Assembly (NCBI RefSeq): GCF_003201595.1
Contig: NZ_QJJS01000018.1
Location: 1 to 64,000 of the forward strand
DNA from: Sphaerotilus hippei
GTDB taxonomy: Bacteria > Pseudomonadota > Gammaproteobacteria > Burkholderiales > Burkholderiaceae_C
DNA length: 64,000 bases
Direction: 5' to 3'
Shown piece by piece: positions 38,088-45,632 of this stretch. The stretch's first letter is position 1, and each line of letters begins with the position of its first letter. The translations under genes were made by a program, and so were the position numbers. The notes below the pieces were generated by a model, which had not been told where the DNA came from, did no database searches, and saw only the letters and a program-made list of their open reading frames with translations.

Positions 38088-39641
38088 ATGCAAGAAGTCG
38101 AGCTGAAGTTCCAGGTGCCTGCCGGCCACCGGTCGGCCCTGCGCCGCGCCGTCACCACCCGCCGTGCGCAGGTGACCGAGCTGCAGGCGCGTTATTTCGA
38201 CACGCCGCAGCGTCACTTGGCCCGCGCGGGCTTCGCCGTGCGCCTGCGGCGCGAGAACGCCCAGTGGGTGCAGACGCTCAAGGGCGGCGGCGACGGGCTG
38301 ATGAAACGGCTCGAGCACAACGCGCCAGTGGCGACGCCGCCCGAGGGCGAGCCGGGGCTGGACCTGTCGCGCCACGTCGGCACGCCCGCCGGCGACGCGC
38401 TCGAGGCGCTGCTCAAGCAGCAGGGCATCGGGGCGGCCGACCTGCAGCGCCAGTACGGCACCGACGTGCGGCGCACCCACCGCCTGCTGCGCCACGAGGG
38501 CGCGGTGGTCGAGCTGGCCTTCGACGAGGGCCACATCCTGTCGGGTGACCAGGCGGTCGAGCTGTTCGAGCTCGAGTTCGAGCTGGTCAGCGGGCCGGTG
38601 CCGGCGCTGCTGTCGCTGGCGCGGCGCTGGGTCGATCGCCACGGCCTGTGGCTGGACAGCCGCACCAAGGCCGAACGGGGTGACCGCCTCGTGCGGGGCC
38701 TGACCCACGGCCCGGCCGTCCGGGCCCGGACGGTGCAGCTGTCGCGCGAGACGCCGGCGGCCGAGGCGGTGCGCCGCATGATGCTGACGGTGATGCGCCA
38801 GGTGCTGCCCAATGCGTCCGACCTGGCCGACGGCCTGGGTACGCCGGAGCACCTGCACCAGCTGCGTGTCGGTCTGCGGCGCCTGCGCACGGTGCTGAAG
38901 GTGCACGGGCCGTGGCTGGCGGTGGACGACCCGGCCCGGCTGGCCGGCCTCGAGGCCGGCCTGGCCACGCTGTTCACCACGCTGGGCACGGCGCGTGACC
39001 AGGATGCGCTGGCCGAGTCGGTGCTGCCGGCGCTGGTGGCGGCCGGCTCGCCGGTGGGCCGCCTGCCGACGCCACCGGTCATGGCCGAGCCGGCCGGGCT
39101 GCTGCGCGGCGTCGCCACGCAGCGGCTCTGGCTGGAGGTGCTGGCGCTGGCGAGCGCGCCCGTGGCCGAGCGGCCGGTCGACGTGCCCGCCGGTGCGGCG
39201 GCCGAGGTGTCCGCTGCAGCGCCAGCCGTGCCCGCGCTGGAGCCGGCGGCCCGGGCCGGTCTGAAGGCGCAGCACCGGCGGGTGCTGCGCGATGCCGGGC
39301 GTTTCCTGGCGCTGGACGAGGCCGGGCGCCACGGCCTGCGCAAGCGCCTCAAGCGCCTGCGCTACAGCGCCGAGCTGGTCGCGGCGCTGTACGCGCCCAA
39401 GGCGGTCCGCGCCTACCTCGACGGCCTGCGGGCGGCCCAGGAGGTGCTGGGCCGCTGCAACGACCTGAGCGTGGCGCGCGAGCGTTTCCTGTCGGTGGTG
39501 GCGCAGCAGCCCGAGGCCTGGTTCGCGGTCGGCTGGCTGAGCGCCGAGCGGGACCGCGTGGTGGCCGAGGCGGCGCCGATCCTGGCCGAGCTGGTCGAGG
39601 TGAAACGCTTCTGGCGCGCCAGCGCCCGCCGCCGGCACTGA
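38088..39641 (+). CDS. CYTH-CHAD domain protein (inorganic triphosphatase type)
   Basis: 517 aa. N-terminal CYTH domain (about 1-200) with the metal-binding ExExK motif at residues 3-7 (EVELK) and a second acidic/basic set (YFDTP, AVRLRREN), followed by a C-terminal CHAD domain (about 225-510) rich in conserved His (HQLRVGLRRLRTVLK, RKRLKRLRY). The CYTH part hydrolyses triphosphate (E. coli YgiF); CHAD domains bind polyphosphate. Divergent from DUF3460. Confidence 0.88.
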   Translation: MQEVELKFQVPAGHRSALRRAVTTRRAQVTELQARYFDTPQRHLARAGFAVRLRRENAQWVQTLKGGGDGLMKRLEHNAPVATPPEGEPGLDLSRHVGTPAGDALEALLKQQGIGAADLQRQYGTDVRRTHRLLRHEGAVVELAFDEGHILSGDQAVELFELEFELVSGPVPALLSLARRWVDRHGLWLDSRTKAERGDRLVRGLTHGPAVRARTVQLSRETPAAEAVRRMMLTVMRQVLPNASDLADGLGTPEHLHQLRVGLRRLRTVLKVHGPWLAVDDPARLAGLEAGLATLFTTLGTARDQDALAESVLPALVAAGSPVGRLPTPPVMAEPAGLLRGVATQRLWLEVLALASAPVAERPVDVPAGAAAEVSAAAPAVPALEPAARAGLKAQHRRVLRDAGRFLALDEAGRHGLRKRLKRLRYSAELVAALYAPKAVRAYLDGLRAAQEVLGRCNDLSVARERFLSVVAQQPEAWFAVGWLSAERDRVVAEAAPILAELVEVKRFWRASARRRH

Positions 39642-39643
39642 GC

Positions 39644-39683
39644 GCCCGGCCGTCAGGCCCGGGCTCGGGCCTGGCGGCCGGGC
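39644..39683. terminator. Strong hairpin between convergent genes
   Basis: An 18-bp stem (39644-39661 with 39666-39683) with a single G-U pair and a 4-nt loop. It fills the gap between the CYTH-CHAD and SulP stops. There is no T-run, so it may act as a rho-assisted bidirectional stop or mRNA 3' protection structure. Confidence 0.55.
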
Positions 39684-39709
39684 TTCGACGCGCTTGCCGC
39701 CCGCCTCGC

Positions 39710-41446
39710 TCAGGCGGGCACGGTGCCGGCCGTGGTCGCCTCGGGCCGCGCGCGGCGCAGCGCCTCCTCCAGCGTGTCCGTCGCCGGCGACTGGCCCAGC
39801 AGGTGGTCGAAGCCGGCGCGCTCCATCAGCGAGCGTGGCTGCTCGTTCAGGTCGGCCAGCAGCAGGCGCACGCCGCGGCGCTGCAGCTGGCGGTGCAGGC
39901 CCTTGAGCGCATCCAGGCCCGAGCTGTCGATCGCGATCAGCCGGCTGGCCTCGAGGATCAGCACCCGGCTGCCCTCGGGCATCTGCTCGGGCAGGGCCTC
40001 GATCTTGTCGACGGCGCCGAAGAACAGCGCGCCGTAGATGCGGCGCACGATCACGCCGTCGTCGCGGTTCAGCGCGGCCGGCTCGACCCGGAACAGCTGG
40101 CCCATGCGCCAGATGAAGAACACGCAGGCGAGGATCAGCCCGACCTCCACCGCCACCGTCAGGTCGAAGATCACCGTCAGCAGGAAGGTGCCCACCAGCA
40201 CGATGCGGTAGGTCAGGTTGAAGTGGCGCAGGTGGGCGAACTCGCGCCACTCGCCCATGTTCCAGGCCACCACCAGCAGGATGCCGGCCAGCACCGCCAG
40301 CGGCACGTGCACCGCCAGCGGCGCGGCCACCAGGATGACCAGCAGCAGCGACAGCGCGTGCACCATGCCCGCGACCGGCGAAGCGGCGCCGGCGCGCACG
40401 TTGGTGACGGTGCGTGCGATCGTGCCGGTGGCCGGGATGCCGCCGAACAGCGGCGCCACCAGGTTGGCCACGCCCTGGGCCATCAGCTCCTGGTTGGGGT
40501 CATGGGCGCGGTGCTCGATCATGTTGTCGGCCACCCGGGCGCACAGCAGCGACTCGATCGCCCCCAGCAGCGCGATCGTGAGCGTGGGGATCAGCAGCTG
40601 CTTGGCGGTGCTCCAGGTGAACTCGGGCAGCGCGAAGGCCGGCAGGCCCTGCGGGATGCCGCCGAAGCGCGAGCCGATGGTCTCGACCGGCAGACCCAGC
40701 AGGCTGGCCAGCAGCGTCAGGCTGACCAGCGCGACGATCGGCGCCGGAATGCGCTGCACCGCCCGCGCGGGCGGGCCCTCGCGCAGGGCCGCGGGCAGGA
40801 AGCGGGCGGACTTGAAGAGCGTGCTCCAGAAGCTCAGCCCGGCCACGCACAGCGTGCCCAGCAGCAGCGCCCACGGGTTGAAGCTGTCGGCGTGGCGGGC
40901 CAGCGTGCCGATCTGCGCGAAGAAGTCCGCCGGCAGCTTGTCGATGTCCAGGCCGAGCAGGTCACGCACCTGCGACAGCGCGATCAGCACCGCGATGCCG
41001 TTGGTGAAGCCGATCACGATGGACACCGGCAGGTAGCGCACCAGCGCACCGAGCTTGAGCCAGCCCATGAGCATCAGCAGCACGCCGGCCATCATGGTCG
41101 AGATCAGCAGGTTGGCCAGCCCGTAGCGCTCGACGATGCCGTAGACGATGACGATGAACGCCCCGGCCGGCCCGCCGATCTGCACCTGCGAGCCGCCCAG
41201 CGCCGAGATCAGGAAGCCCGCGATGATGGCGGTGTAGATGCCCTGCTCGGGCTTGACGCCGCTGGCGATCGCGAAGGCCATGGCCAGCGGCAGGGCCACG
41301 ATGCCCACGGTCAGCCCGGCGCCGACGTCGGCGCCGAAGCGGGCCTTGTCGTAGCCGTCCAGCGTGTCGAGCAGGCGGGGGCGGAAACGGTGCAGCCGGT
41401 CGGTCAGGCTGACGGGGGACGATTCGGAAGACGGGGGGGACGACAC
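39710..41446 (-). CDS. SulP-family anion transporter with STAS domain
   Basis: 578 aa. About 11-12 transmembrane helices (ADVGAGLTVGIVALPLAMAF at the start of the core; SVIGFTNGIAVLIALSQV) then a cytoplasmic STAS domain (about 440-570; EALPEQMPEGSRVLILEASR). Transports sulfate, bicarbonate or dicarboxylates; the substrate cannot be told from sequence. The GTG start at 41446 is supported by GGAG 5 nt upstream. Divergent from psd. Confidence 0.9.
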   Translation of the reverse strand: MSSPPSSESSPVSLTDRLHRFRPRLLDTLDGYDKARFGADVGAGLTVGIVALPLAMAFAIASGVKPEQGIYTAIIAGFLISALGGSQVQIGGPAGAFIVIVYGIVERYGLANLLISTMMAGVLLMLMGWLKLGALVRYLPVSIVIGFTNGIAVLIALSQVRDLLGLDIDKLPADFFAQIGTLARHADSFNPWALLLGTLCVAGLSFWSTLFKSARFLPAALREGPPARAVQRIPAPIVALVSLTLLASLLGLPVETIGSRFGGIPQGLPAFALPEFTWSTAKQLLIPTLTIALLGAIESLLCARVADNMIEHRAHDPNQELMAQGVANLVAPLFGGIPATGTIARTVTNVRAGAASPVAGMVHALSLLLVILVAAPLAVHVPLAVLAGILLVVAWNMGEWREFAHLRHFNLTYRIVLVGTFLLTVIFDLTVAVEVGLILACVFFIWRMGQLFRVEPAALNRDDGVIVRRIYGALFFGAVDKIEALPEQMPEGSRVLILEASRLIAIDSSGLDALKGLHRQLQRRGVRLLLADLNEQPRSLMERAGFDHLLGQSPATDTLEEALRRARPEATTAGTVPA

Positions 41447-41724
41447 GGGGGCTCCAGCAGGGGGTCCGGCCCGTCGGTTGACGGGAGACGAGGTCAGGCG
41501 GCCAGGCAGGTGTCGATCGCGGGGGGCCCGCAGTGGTGCAGCCGCACATGCAGCCGGCGCCGCCGGCTGGGCGGCGGCGCGGCGCGGCGGGGAGGGCGGT
41601 TGCACGAACGCGGCATGTCGTCGATTGTGCGCTGCCGGCGCCGCCGCGGCGAGCCGCGGTTGTGCGGCCACGCGACAGTCGGCTCGATACAATCCGCGTC
41701 CTTCACTGCTTGCCCTCGATGCCC

Positions 41725-42576
41725 ATGTCCGATCGCCTCGCGGTGCTGCCGCAGTACCTGATGCCCAAGAAGGCGCTGACGGCGTTTGCCGGATGGGTGG
41801 CATCACGCCGTGACGGTGCCCGCACGGCCGACCTGATCCGCTGGTTCATCCGCCGCTACGACGTGGACATGAACGAGGCGGCCGATCCGGACCCGGCGCA
41901 CTACGCCAGCTTCAACGAGTTCTTCACCCGGGCGCTGCGCCCCGGCGCGCGCCCGCTGGCCCGGGCCGACCTGATCTGCCCGGTCGACGGGGCGATCAGC
42001 CAGTTCGGCCGCATCGAGCGGGACCGGATCTTCCAGGCCAAGGGCCACCACTACTCGACCACGGCGCTGGTGGGCGGGGACGCGGGCCTGGCCGGCCGCT
42101 TCGAGAACGGCCATTTCGCCACCCTCTACCTGAGCCCGCGCGACTACCACCGCATCCACATGCCCTGCGACGGGCGGCTGCTGCGCATGATCCACGTGCC
42201 GGGTGACCTGTTCTCGGTCAACCCGACCACCGCGCGCGGGGTGCCGGGCCTGTTCGCCCGCAACGAGCGGGTGGTGTGCCTTTTCGAGTCGGCCCGGCTG
42301 GGCCCGTTCGTGCTGGTGCTGGTGGGCGCGACCGTCGTCGGCAGCATGGCCACGGTGTGGCACGGCGTGGTCAACCCGCCGCGCGTGGGCCAGGTGCGCG
42401 AGTGGCACTACCACGACCAGTCCATCGTGCTGAAGCAGGGCGAGGAGATGGGACGCTTCCTGCTCGGCTCGACCGTGGTGGCGCTGTTCCCGGCCGGCCC
42501 GCTCGCCTTCACGCCGGACTGGGCGGCCACCCGCCCGGTCCGCCTGGGCGAGGCGATGGCCGGTCTCGGCGCCTGA
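41725..42576 (+). CDS. psd: Phosphatidylserine decarboxylase
   Basis: 283 aa. Makes phosphatidylethanolamine at the inner membrane. Self-cleavage motif GLGST is represented by LLGST near the C-terminus (about 254-258), where Ser becomes the pyruvoyl group; ANFFF-type segment NEFFTRALRPGARP and DYHRIHMP near the active site are visible. An ATG two codons upstream (41719) is also possible; MSDRLAVLPQYL fits the family start. TACAAT at 41688-41693 is a possible -10. Confidence 0.93.
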   Translation: MSDRLAVLPQYLMPKKALTAFAGWVASRRDGARTADLIRWFIRRYDVDMNEAADPDPAHYASFNEFFTRALRPGARPLARADLICPVDGAISQFGRIERDRIFQAKGHHYSTTALVGGDAGLAGRFENGHFATLYLSPRDYHRIHMPCDGRLLRMIHVPGDLFSVNPTTARGVPGLFARNERVVCLFESARLGPFVLVLVGATVVGSMATVWHGVVNPPRVGQVREWHYHDQSIVLKQGEEMGRFLLGSTVVALFPAGPLAFTPDWAATRPVRLGEAMAGLGA

Positions 42577-42627
42577 AACCACCGACTCCCGCCGCATCGC
42601 CCCACCTCATCCAGACCCGACCACCGG

Positions 42628-43212
42628 ATGGCCCAGACCCTTTGCGCGCCGGTGCACAGCGACCTGCTGATCCGCAAGAGCCGCTTCATCGGCTGCGTCG
42701 AGCCGATGGCCGACCGGGCCTCGGCCCAGCGGCGCGTCGCCGAGCTGCGGGCGCTGCACCCCGGGGCGGCCCATGTGTGCTGGGCCCTGCTGGCCGGGGG
42801 CCAGTCGGCCGCGGTCGATGACGGCGAGCCGGGCGGCACGGCCGGCCGGCCGATGCTCGACGTGCTGCGCCACCAGGACCTCGAGGGCGTGGTGGCCACC
42901 GTCGTGCGCTACTTCGGCGGCGTCAAGCTGGGCGCGGGCGGGCTGGTGCGGGCCTACACCGACTGCGTGGCGCAGGCGCTGCTGACCGCGCGGAAGGTGC
43001 CGCTGCAGCGCATGAAGCGCCTGTGCTGCACGGTGCCGTATGCGCTCGAGGGGCTGCTGCGGCGCGAGAGCGAGGCCGCCGGCGTGCAGCTGCTCGAGGT
43101 GCGCCACGGCAGCCTCGTCGAGCTGGACCTGAGCCTGCCCGAGCCCGAGGCCGCCGCCTTCGTGCAGCGCATCAACGACATCGGCCAGGGCCGGGTGGGC
43201 TGGCTCTCATGA
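42628..43212 (+). CDS. IMPACT/YigZ family protein
   Basis: 194 aa. The N-terminal UPF0029 (IMPACT) domain contains KSRFIGC and the conserved VVRYFGGVKLGAGGLVRAY; a C-terminal DUF1949 domain follows. A role in translation or GCN2-related regulation is suggested in other organisms. Its function in bacteria is unclear. It overlaps the bestrophin gene by 4 nt. Confidence 0.88.
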   Translation: MAQTLCAPVHSDLLIRKSRFIGCVEPMADRASAQRRVAELRALHPGAAHVCWALLAGGQSAAVDDGEPGGTAGRPMLDVLRHQDLEGVVATVVRYFGGVKLGAGGLVRAYTDCVAQALLTARKVPLQRMKRLCCTVPYALEGLLRRESEAAGVQLLEVRHGSLVELDLSLPEPEAAAFVQRINDIGQGRVGWLS

Positions 43213-44132
43213 TCCTGCGCCCCCGGCTCAACTGGTGGCGCATGCTGCTGGTCTGGCGCGGCTCCATCCTCAAGCGCATCGCCCCGCAGCTGCTGTTCGT
43301 GGCGGCCCTGTCGGCGCTGGTGGTGCGCTTCCACGGCGAGCTGCTGCACTGGAAGGTGACGCTCACCGCCGTGCCGTTCTCGCTCGTCGGCGTGGCGCTG
43401 GCCATCTTCCTGGGCTTTCGCAACAGCGCCAGCTACGACCGCTACTGGGAGGCGCGCCGGCTGTGGGGGCGCCTGCTGACCGACAGCCGCACGCTGACCC
43501 GCCAGGCCCTCACCTTCGTGGCCGGCGCCGACCGCGACCCCGACCTGGTGCGGCCCTTCGTGCTCGGCCTGGCCGCCTTCGTGCACGCGGTGCGCCACCG
43601 CCTGCGCGGCAGTCCGGCCCGTGCCGACCTGCAGCGCCTGCTGCCCGCCGAGGTGCTGGCCCAGGTCGGCGACGCCCGCCACCCGCCGATGCAGATCCTG
43701 CTGTGGCTGGCGCACTGGCTGCGCCAGCAGCGCGAGAGCGGCCGGCTCGACCCGCTGCTGGCCGTCGAGATGGACCGCGGCCTGACCGGCCTGAACGACG
43801 CGCTGGGCGGCTGCGAGCGCATCGCCCACACGCCGCTGCCCTTCACCTACTCGGTCATCCTGCACCGCACCGTCTACCTCTACTGCATGATGCTGCCCTT
43901 CGGGCTGCTCGACGCCATCGGCGTGATGACCCCACTGATGGTCACCTTCGTGGCCTACACCTTCTTCTCGGTCGAGGCGCTGGGCGAGGAGATCGAGGAG
44001 CCCTTCGGCCTCGAACCCAACGACCTGGCGCTCGACGCGATGGCCATCGGCATCGAGATCTCGGTGCGCGAGCTGCTGGGCGACGTCGACCTGCCGGTGG
44101 CCCCGGTGCCGGTGGACTTCATCCTGACCTGA
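43209..44132 (+). CDS. Bestrophin-like ion channel protein
   Basis: 307 aa, UPF0187/bestrophin family. Transmembrane helices at about 25-45 and 55-75 near the N-terminus and about 215-260 in the middle (LYCMMLPFGLLDAIGVMTPLM), with RNSASYDRYWEARRLWG, the family signature, at about residue 70. Pentameric bacterial bestrophins conduct ions. Start overlaps the IMPACT stop (ATGA). Confidence 0.85.
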   Translation: MILRPRLNWWRMLLVWRGSILKRIAPQLLFVAALSALVVRFHGELLHWKVTLTAVPFSLVGVALAIFLGFRNSASYDRYWEARRLWGRLLTDSRTLTRQALTFVAGADRDPDLVRPFVLGLAAFVHAVRHRLRGSPARADLQRLLPAEVLAQVGDARHPPMQILLWLAHWLRQQRESGRLDPLLAVEMDRGLTGLNDALGGCERIAHTPLPFTYSVILHRTVYLYCMMLPFGLLDAIGVMTPLMVTFVAYTFFSVEALGEEIEEPFGLEPNDLALDAMAIGIEISVRELLGDVDLPVAPVPVDFILT

Positions 44133-44255
44133 GCGCGGCCGCCGCGGCCCGGCGGCTCCGGGCGCCTTCGAGCCGAGGCACCGGGTCCGCACCTGCACGG
44201 CAGGACCTCGTGTCTGAATCGGCTTTGAATCGCAATGTCGCAGCGGATTGGCGGG

Positions 44256-44267
44256 TGAATCGATTCA
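44256..44267. promoter_or_regulatory. Perfect palindrome upstream of the renalase-cryptochrome operon
   Basis: TGAATCGATTCA, 12 bp, about 155 nt before the oxidoreductase ATG. Two direct GAATCG copies lie just upstream at about 44216-44235. Could be a repressor or activator site for the operon; the protein is unknown. Confidence 0.4.
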
Positions 44268-44324
44268 ATGCGGTGTCATGGCCGAGTTTCCACTATGGTT
44301 TGCGACCATGAATGGAGTGCAGCG

Positions 44325-44423
44325 ATGACCGGATGCCGTGTGTCGAGATCGATCAGGGGCGGGGCTGGAGGCGGGCGTGCCGGTGCGGGCGCCGCTTGCC
44401 TGGCGTCGGCCGGGAGGGCGTGA
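44325..44423 (+). CDS. Possible 32-aa leader peptide
   Basis: ATG at 44325 has GGAG 7 nt upstream and encodes 32 residues (rich in Gly, Ala, Arg, with two Cys). Its stop overlaps the oxidoreductase ATG (TGATG at 44421), so ribosomes ending it could start the next gene. The composition is what GC-rich non-coding DNA gives by chance, so it is a weak call. Confidence 0.25.
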   Translation: MTGCRVSRSIRGGAGGGRAGAGAACLASAGRA

Positions 44424-45439
44424 TGCGGGTGGCCATCGTCGGGGCGGGCGTGGCGGGAGCGGCCTGCGCCGCCGCCCTGGGGCAGGCCGGCTGGACGCCG
44501 ACGCTCTTGGACAAGTCACGCGGGATCGGCGGGCGGCTGTGCACCCGGCGGGCCTCTTGGACCGACGCCGCAGGCGCCCGGCACGACAGCGTGTTCGACC
44601 ATGGCGCGCAGTACTTTACCGCCCGCGATCCCCGTTTTGCCGCCTGCCTCGAGCGGGGCCGGCGCGAGGGCTGGGTCGCGCCGTGGCCGCTGCGGGTGCG
44701 GGCGGCCGATGGCTCGGCTGTGCTCGAGGCCGCCGACGCGCAGGTGGCCGTGCCCGGCATGCCGGCGCTGGTGCGGGCGCTGGCCGACGGGGTGCCGGTG
44801 CAGCTCGGGCAGGCCGTGACGGCGCTGGAGCGGCGGGCGGGCGGCTGGGCCCTGCACCTCGGGCCGGACGAGCCGGTCGCCGACGGCTTCGACGCGGTGG
44901 TGGTGGCCGTGCCGCCGTGGCAGGCGGTGCCGCTGGTGCAGCCGGTGCGGGCCGACTGGGCGCGCCAGCTCGCGGCGATCGACCTGCAGCCCTGCTGGAC
45001 GCTGATGGCCGTGGCGCAGGACCCCGGCGGCGAGGCCGCGCCCTGGGAGGTCGTGCGGCCGGCCCGGGGGCCGCTGAGCTGGATCGCCCGCAACGACCGC
45101 AAGCCGGGGCGCACGGTCGTGCCGGGCCAGGTGCACTGGGTGGCCCAGGCCGATCCGGTCTGGAGCCGGCAGCACCTCGAGCACGATGCGGCCACCGTCG
45201 AGGCCCTGCTGCTGCAGGCGCTGGCTGATCAGGTCGGCGGCACGTCGCCGGTGGTCTGGCTGCACCGGACGGTGCACCGCTGGCGCTACGCGCTGGCGCC
45301 CCGCCGGCCGGCCGGCTCGCCACCGGCCTGGTGGGACGGGCGCAGCGGGCTGGGCGTGTGCGGCGACGGCCTGGGCGGCCCGCGCGTGGAGGCCGCCTTC
45401 CTGTCCGGCCAGGCGATGGCCGAGGCGATGCTGCGCTGA
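44423..45439 (+). CDS. Renalase-like FAD-dependent oxidoreductase
   Basis: 338 aa. Opens with a dinucleotide-binding motif (MRVAIVGAGVAGAACAAAL) and the family's RGIGGRLCTRR and HGAQYFTARD segments; GVCGDGLGGPRVEAAFLSG near the C-terminus is the second FAD-contact site. Bacterial renalases oxidise alpha/beta-anomer errors of NAD(P)H; other family members act on amines. GGGAGGG lies 4 nt before the ATG. First confident gene of the DUF2256-cryptochrome cluster. Confidence 0.85.
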   Translation: MRVAIVGAGVAGAACAAALGQAGWTPTLLDKSRGIGGRLCTRRASWTDAAGARHDSVFDHGAQYFTARDPRFAACLERGRREGWVAPWPLRVRAADGSAVLEAADAQVAVPGMPALVRALADGVPVQLGQAVTALERRAGGWALHLGPDEPVADGFDAVVVAVPPWQAVPLVQPVRADWARQLAAIDLQPCWTLMAVAQDPGGEAAPWEVVRPARGPLSWIARNDRKPGRTVVPGQVHWVAQADPVWSRQHLEHDAATVEALLLQALADQVGGTSPVVWLHRTVHRWRYALAPRRPAGSPPAWWDGRSGLGVCGDGLGGPRVEAAFLSGQAMAEAMLR

Positions 45440-45446
45440 GGTCGAC

Positions 45447-45632
45447 ATGAGCCGTGCGACCGGATTCAAGGGCAACAAGGCCGAGCTGCCCAGCAAACCC
45501 TGCGCGACCTGCGGCCGCCCGATGAGCTGGCGCCGTCGCTGGGCGCGGGTCTGGGACGAGGTGCGCCACTGCTCCGAGGCCTGCCGCCGCCAGCGGGGCG
45601 GATCGGCCCCTGGCGCGGGGGCGCGACCATGA
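45447..45632 (+). CDS. DUF2256 small zinc-finger-like protein
   Basis: 61 aa with the family signature: a CxxC pair (CATCGRPMSWRRRWARVWDEV) followed by CSEAC, four Cys able to hold a metal. DUF2256 genes are often next to photolyase/cryptochrome genes, and here it overlaps the cryptochrome-like gene by 4 nt. Function unknown. Confidence 0.85.
   Translation: MSRATGFKGNKAELPSKPCATCGRPMSWRRRWARVWDEVRHCSEACRRQRGGSAPGAGARP

Noticed and set aside
44312-44422. A longer oxidoreductase starting at 44312
   Set aside because: The extra residues are Arg/Cys-rich and precede the nucleotide-binding motif, which in this family starts at the N-terminus; 44423 has GGGAGGG upstream.
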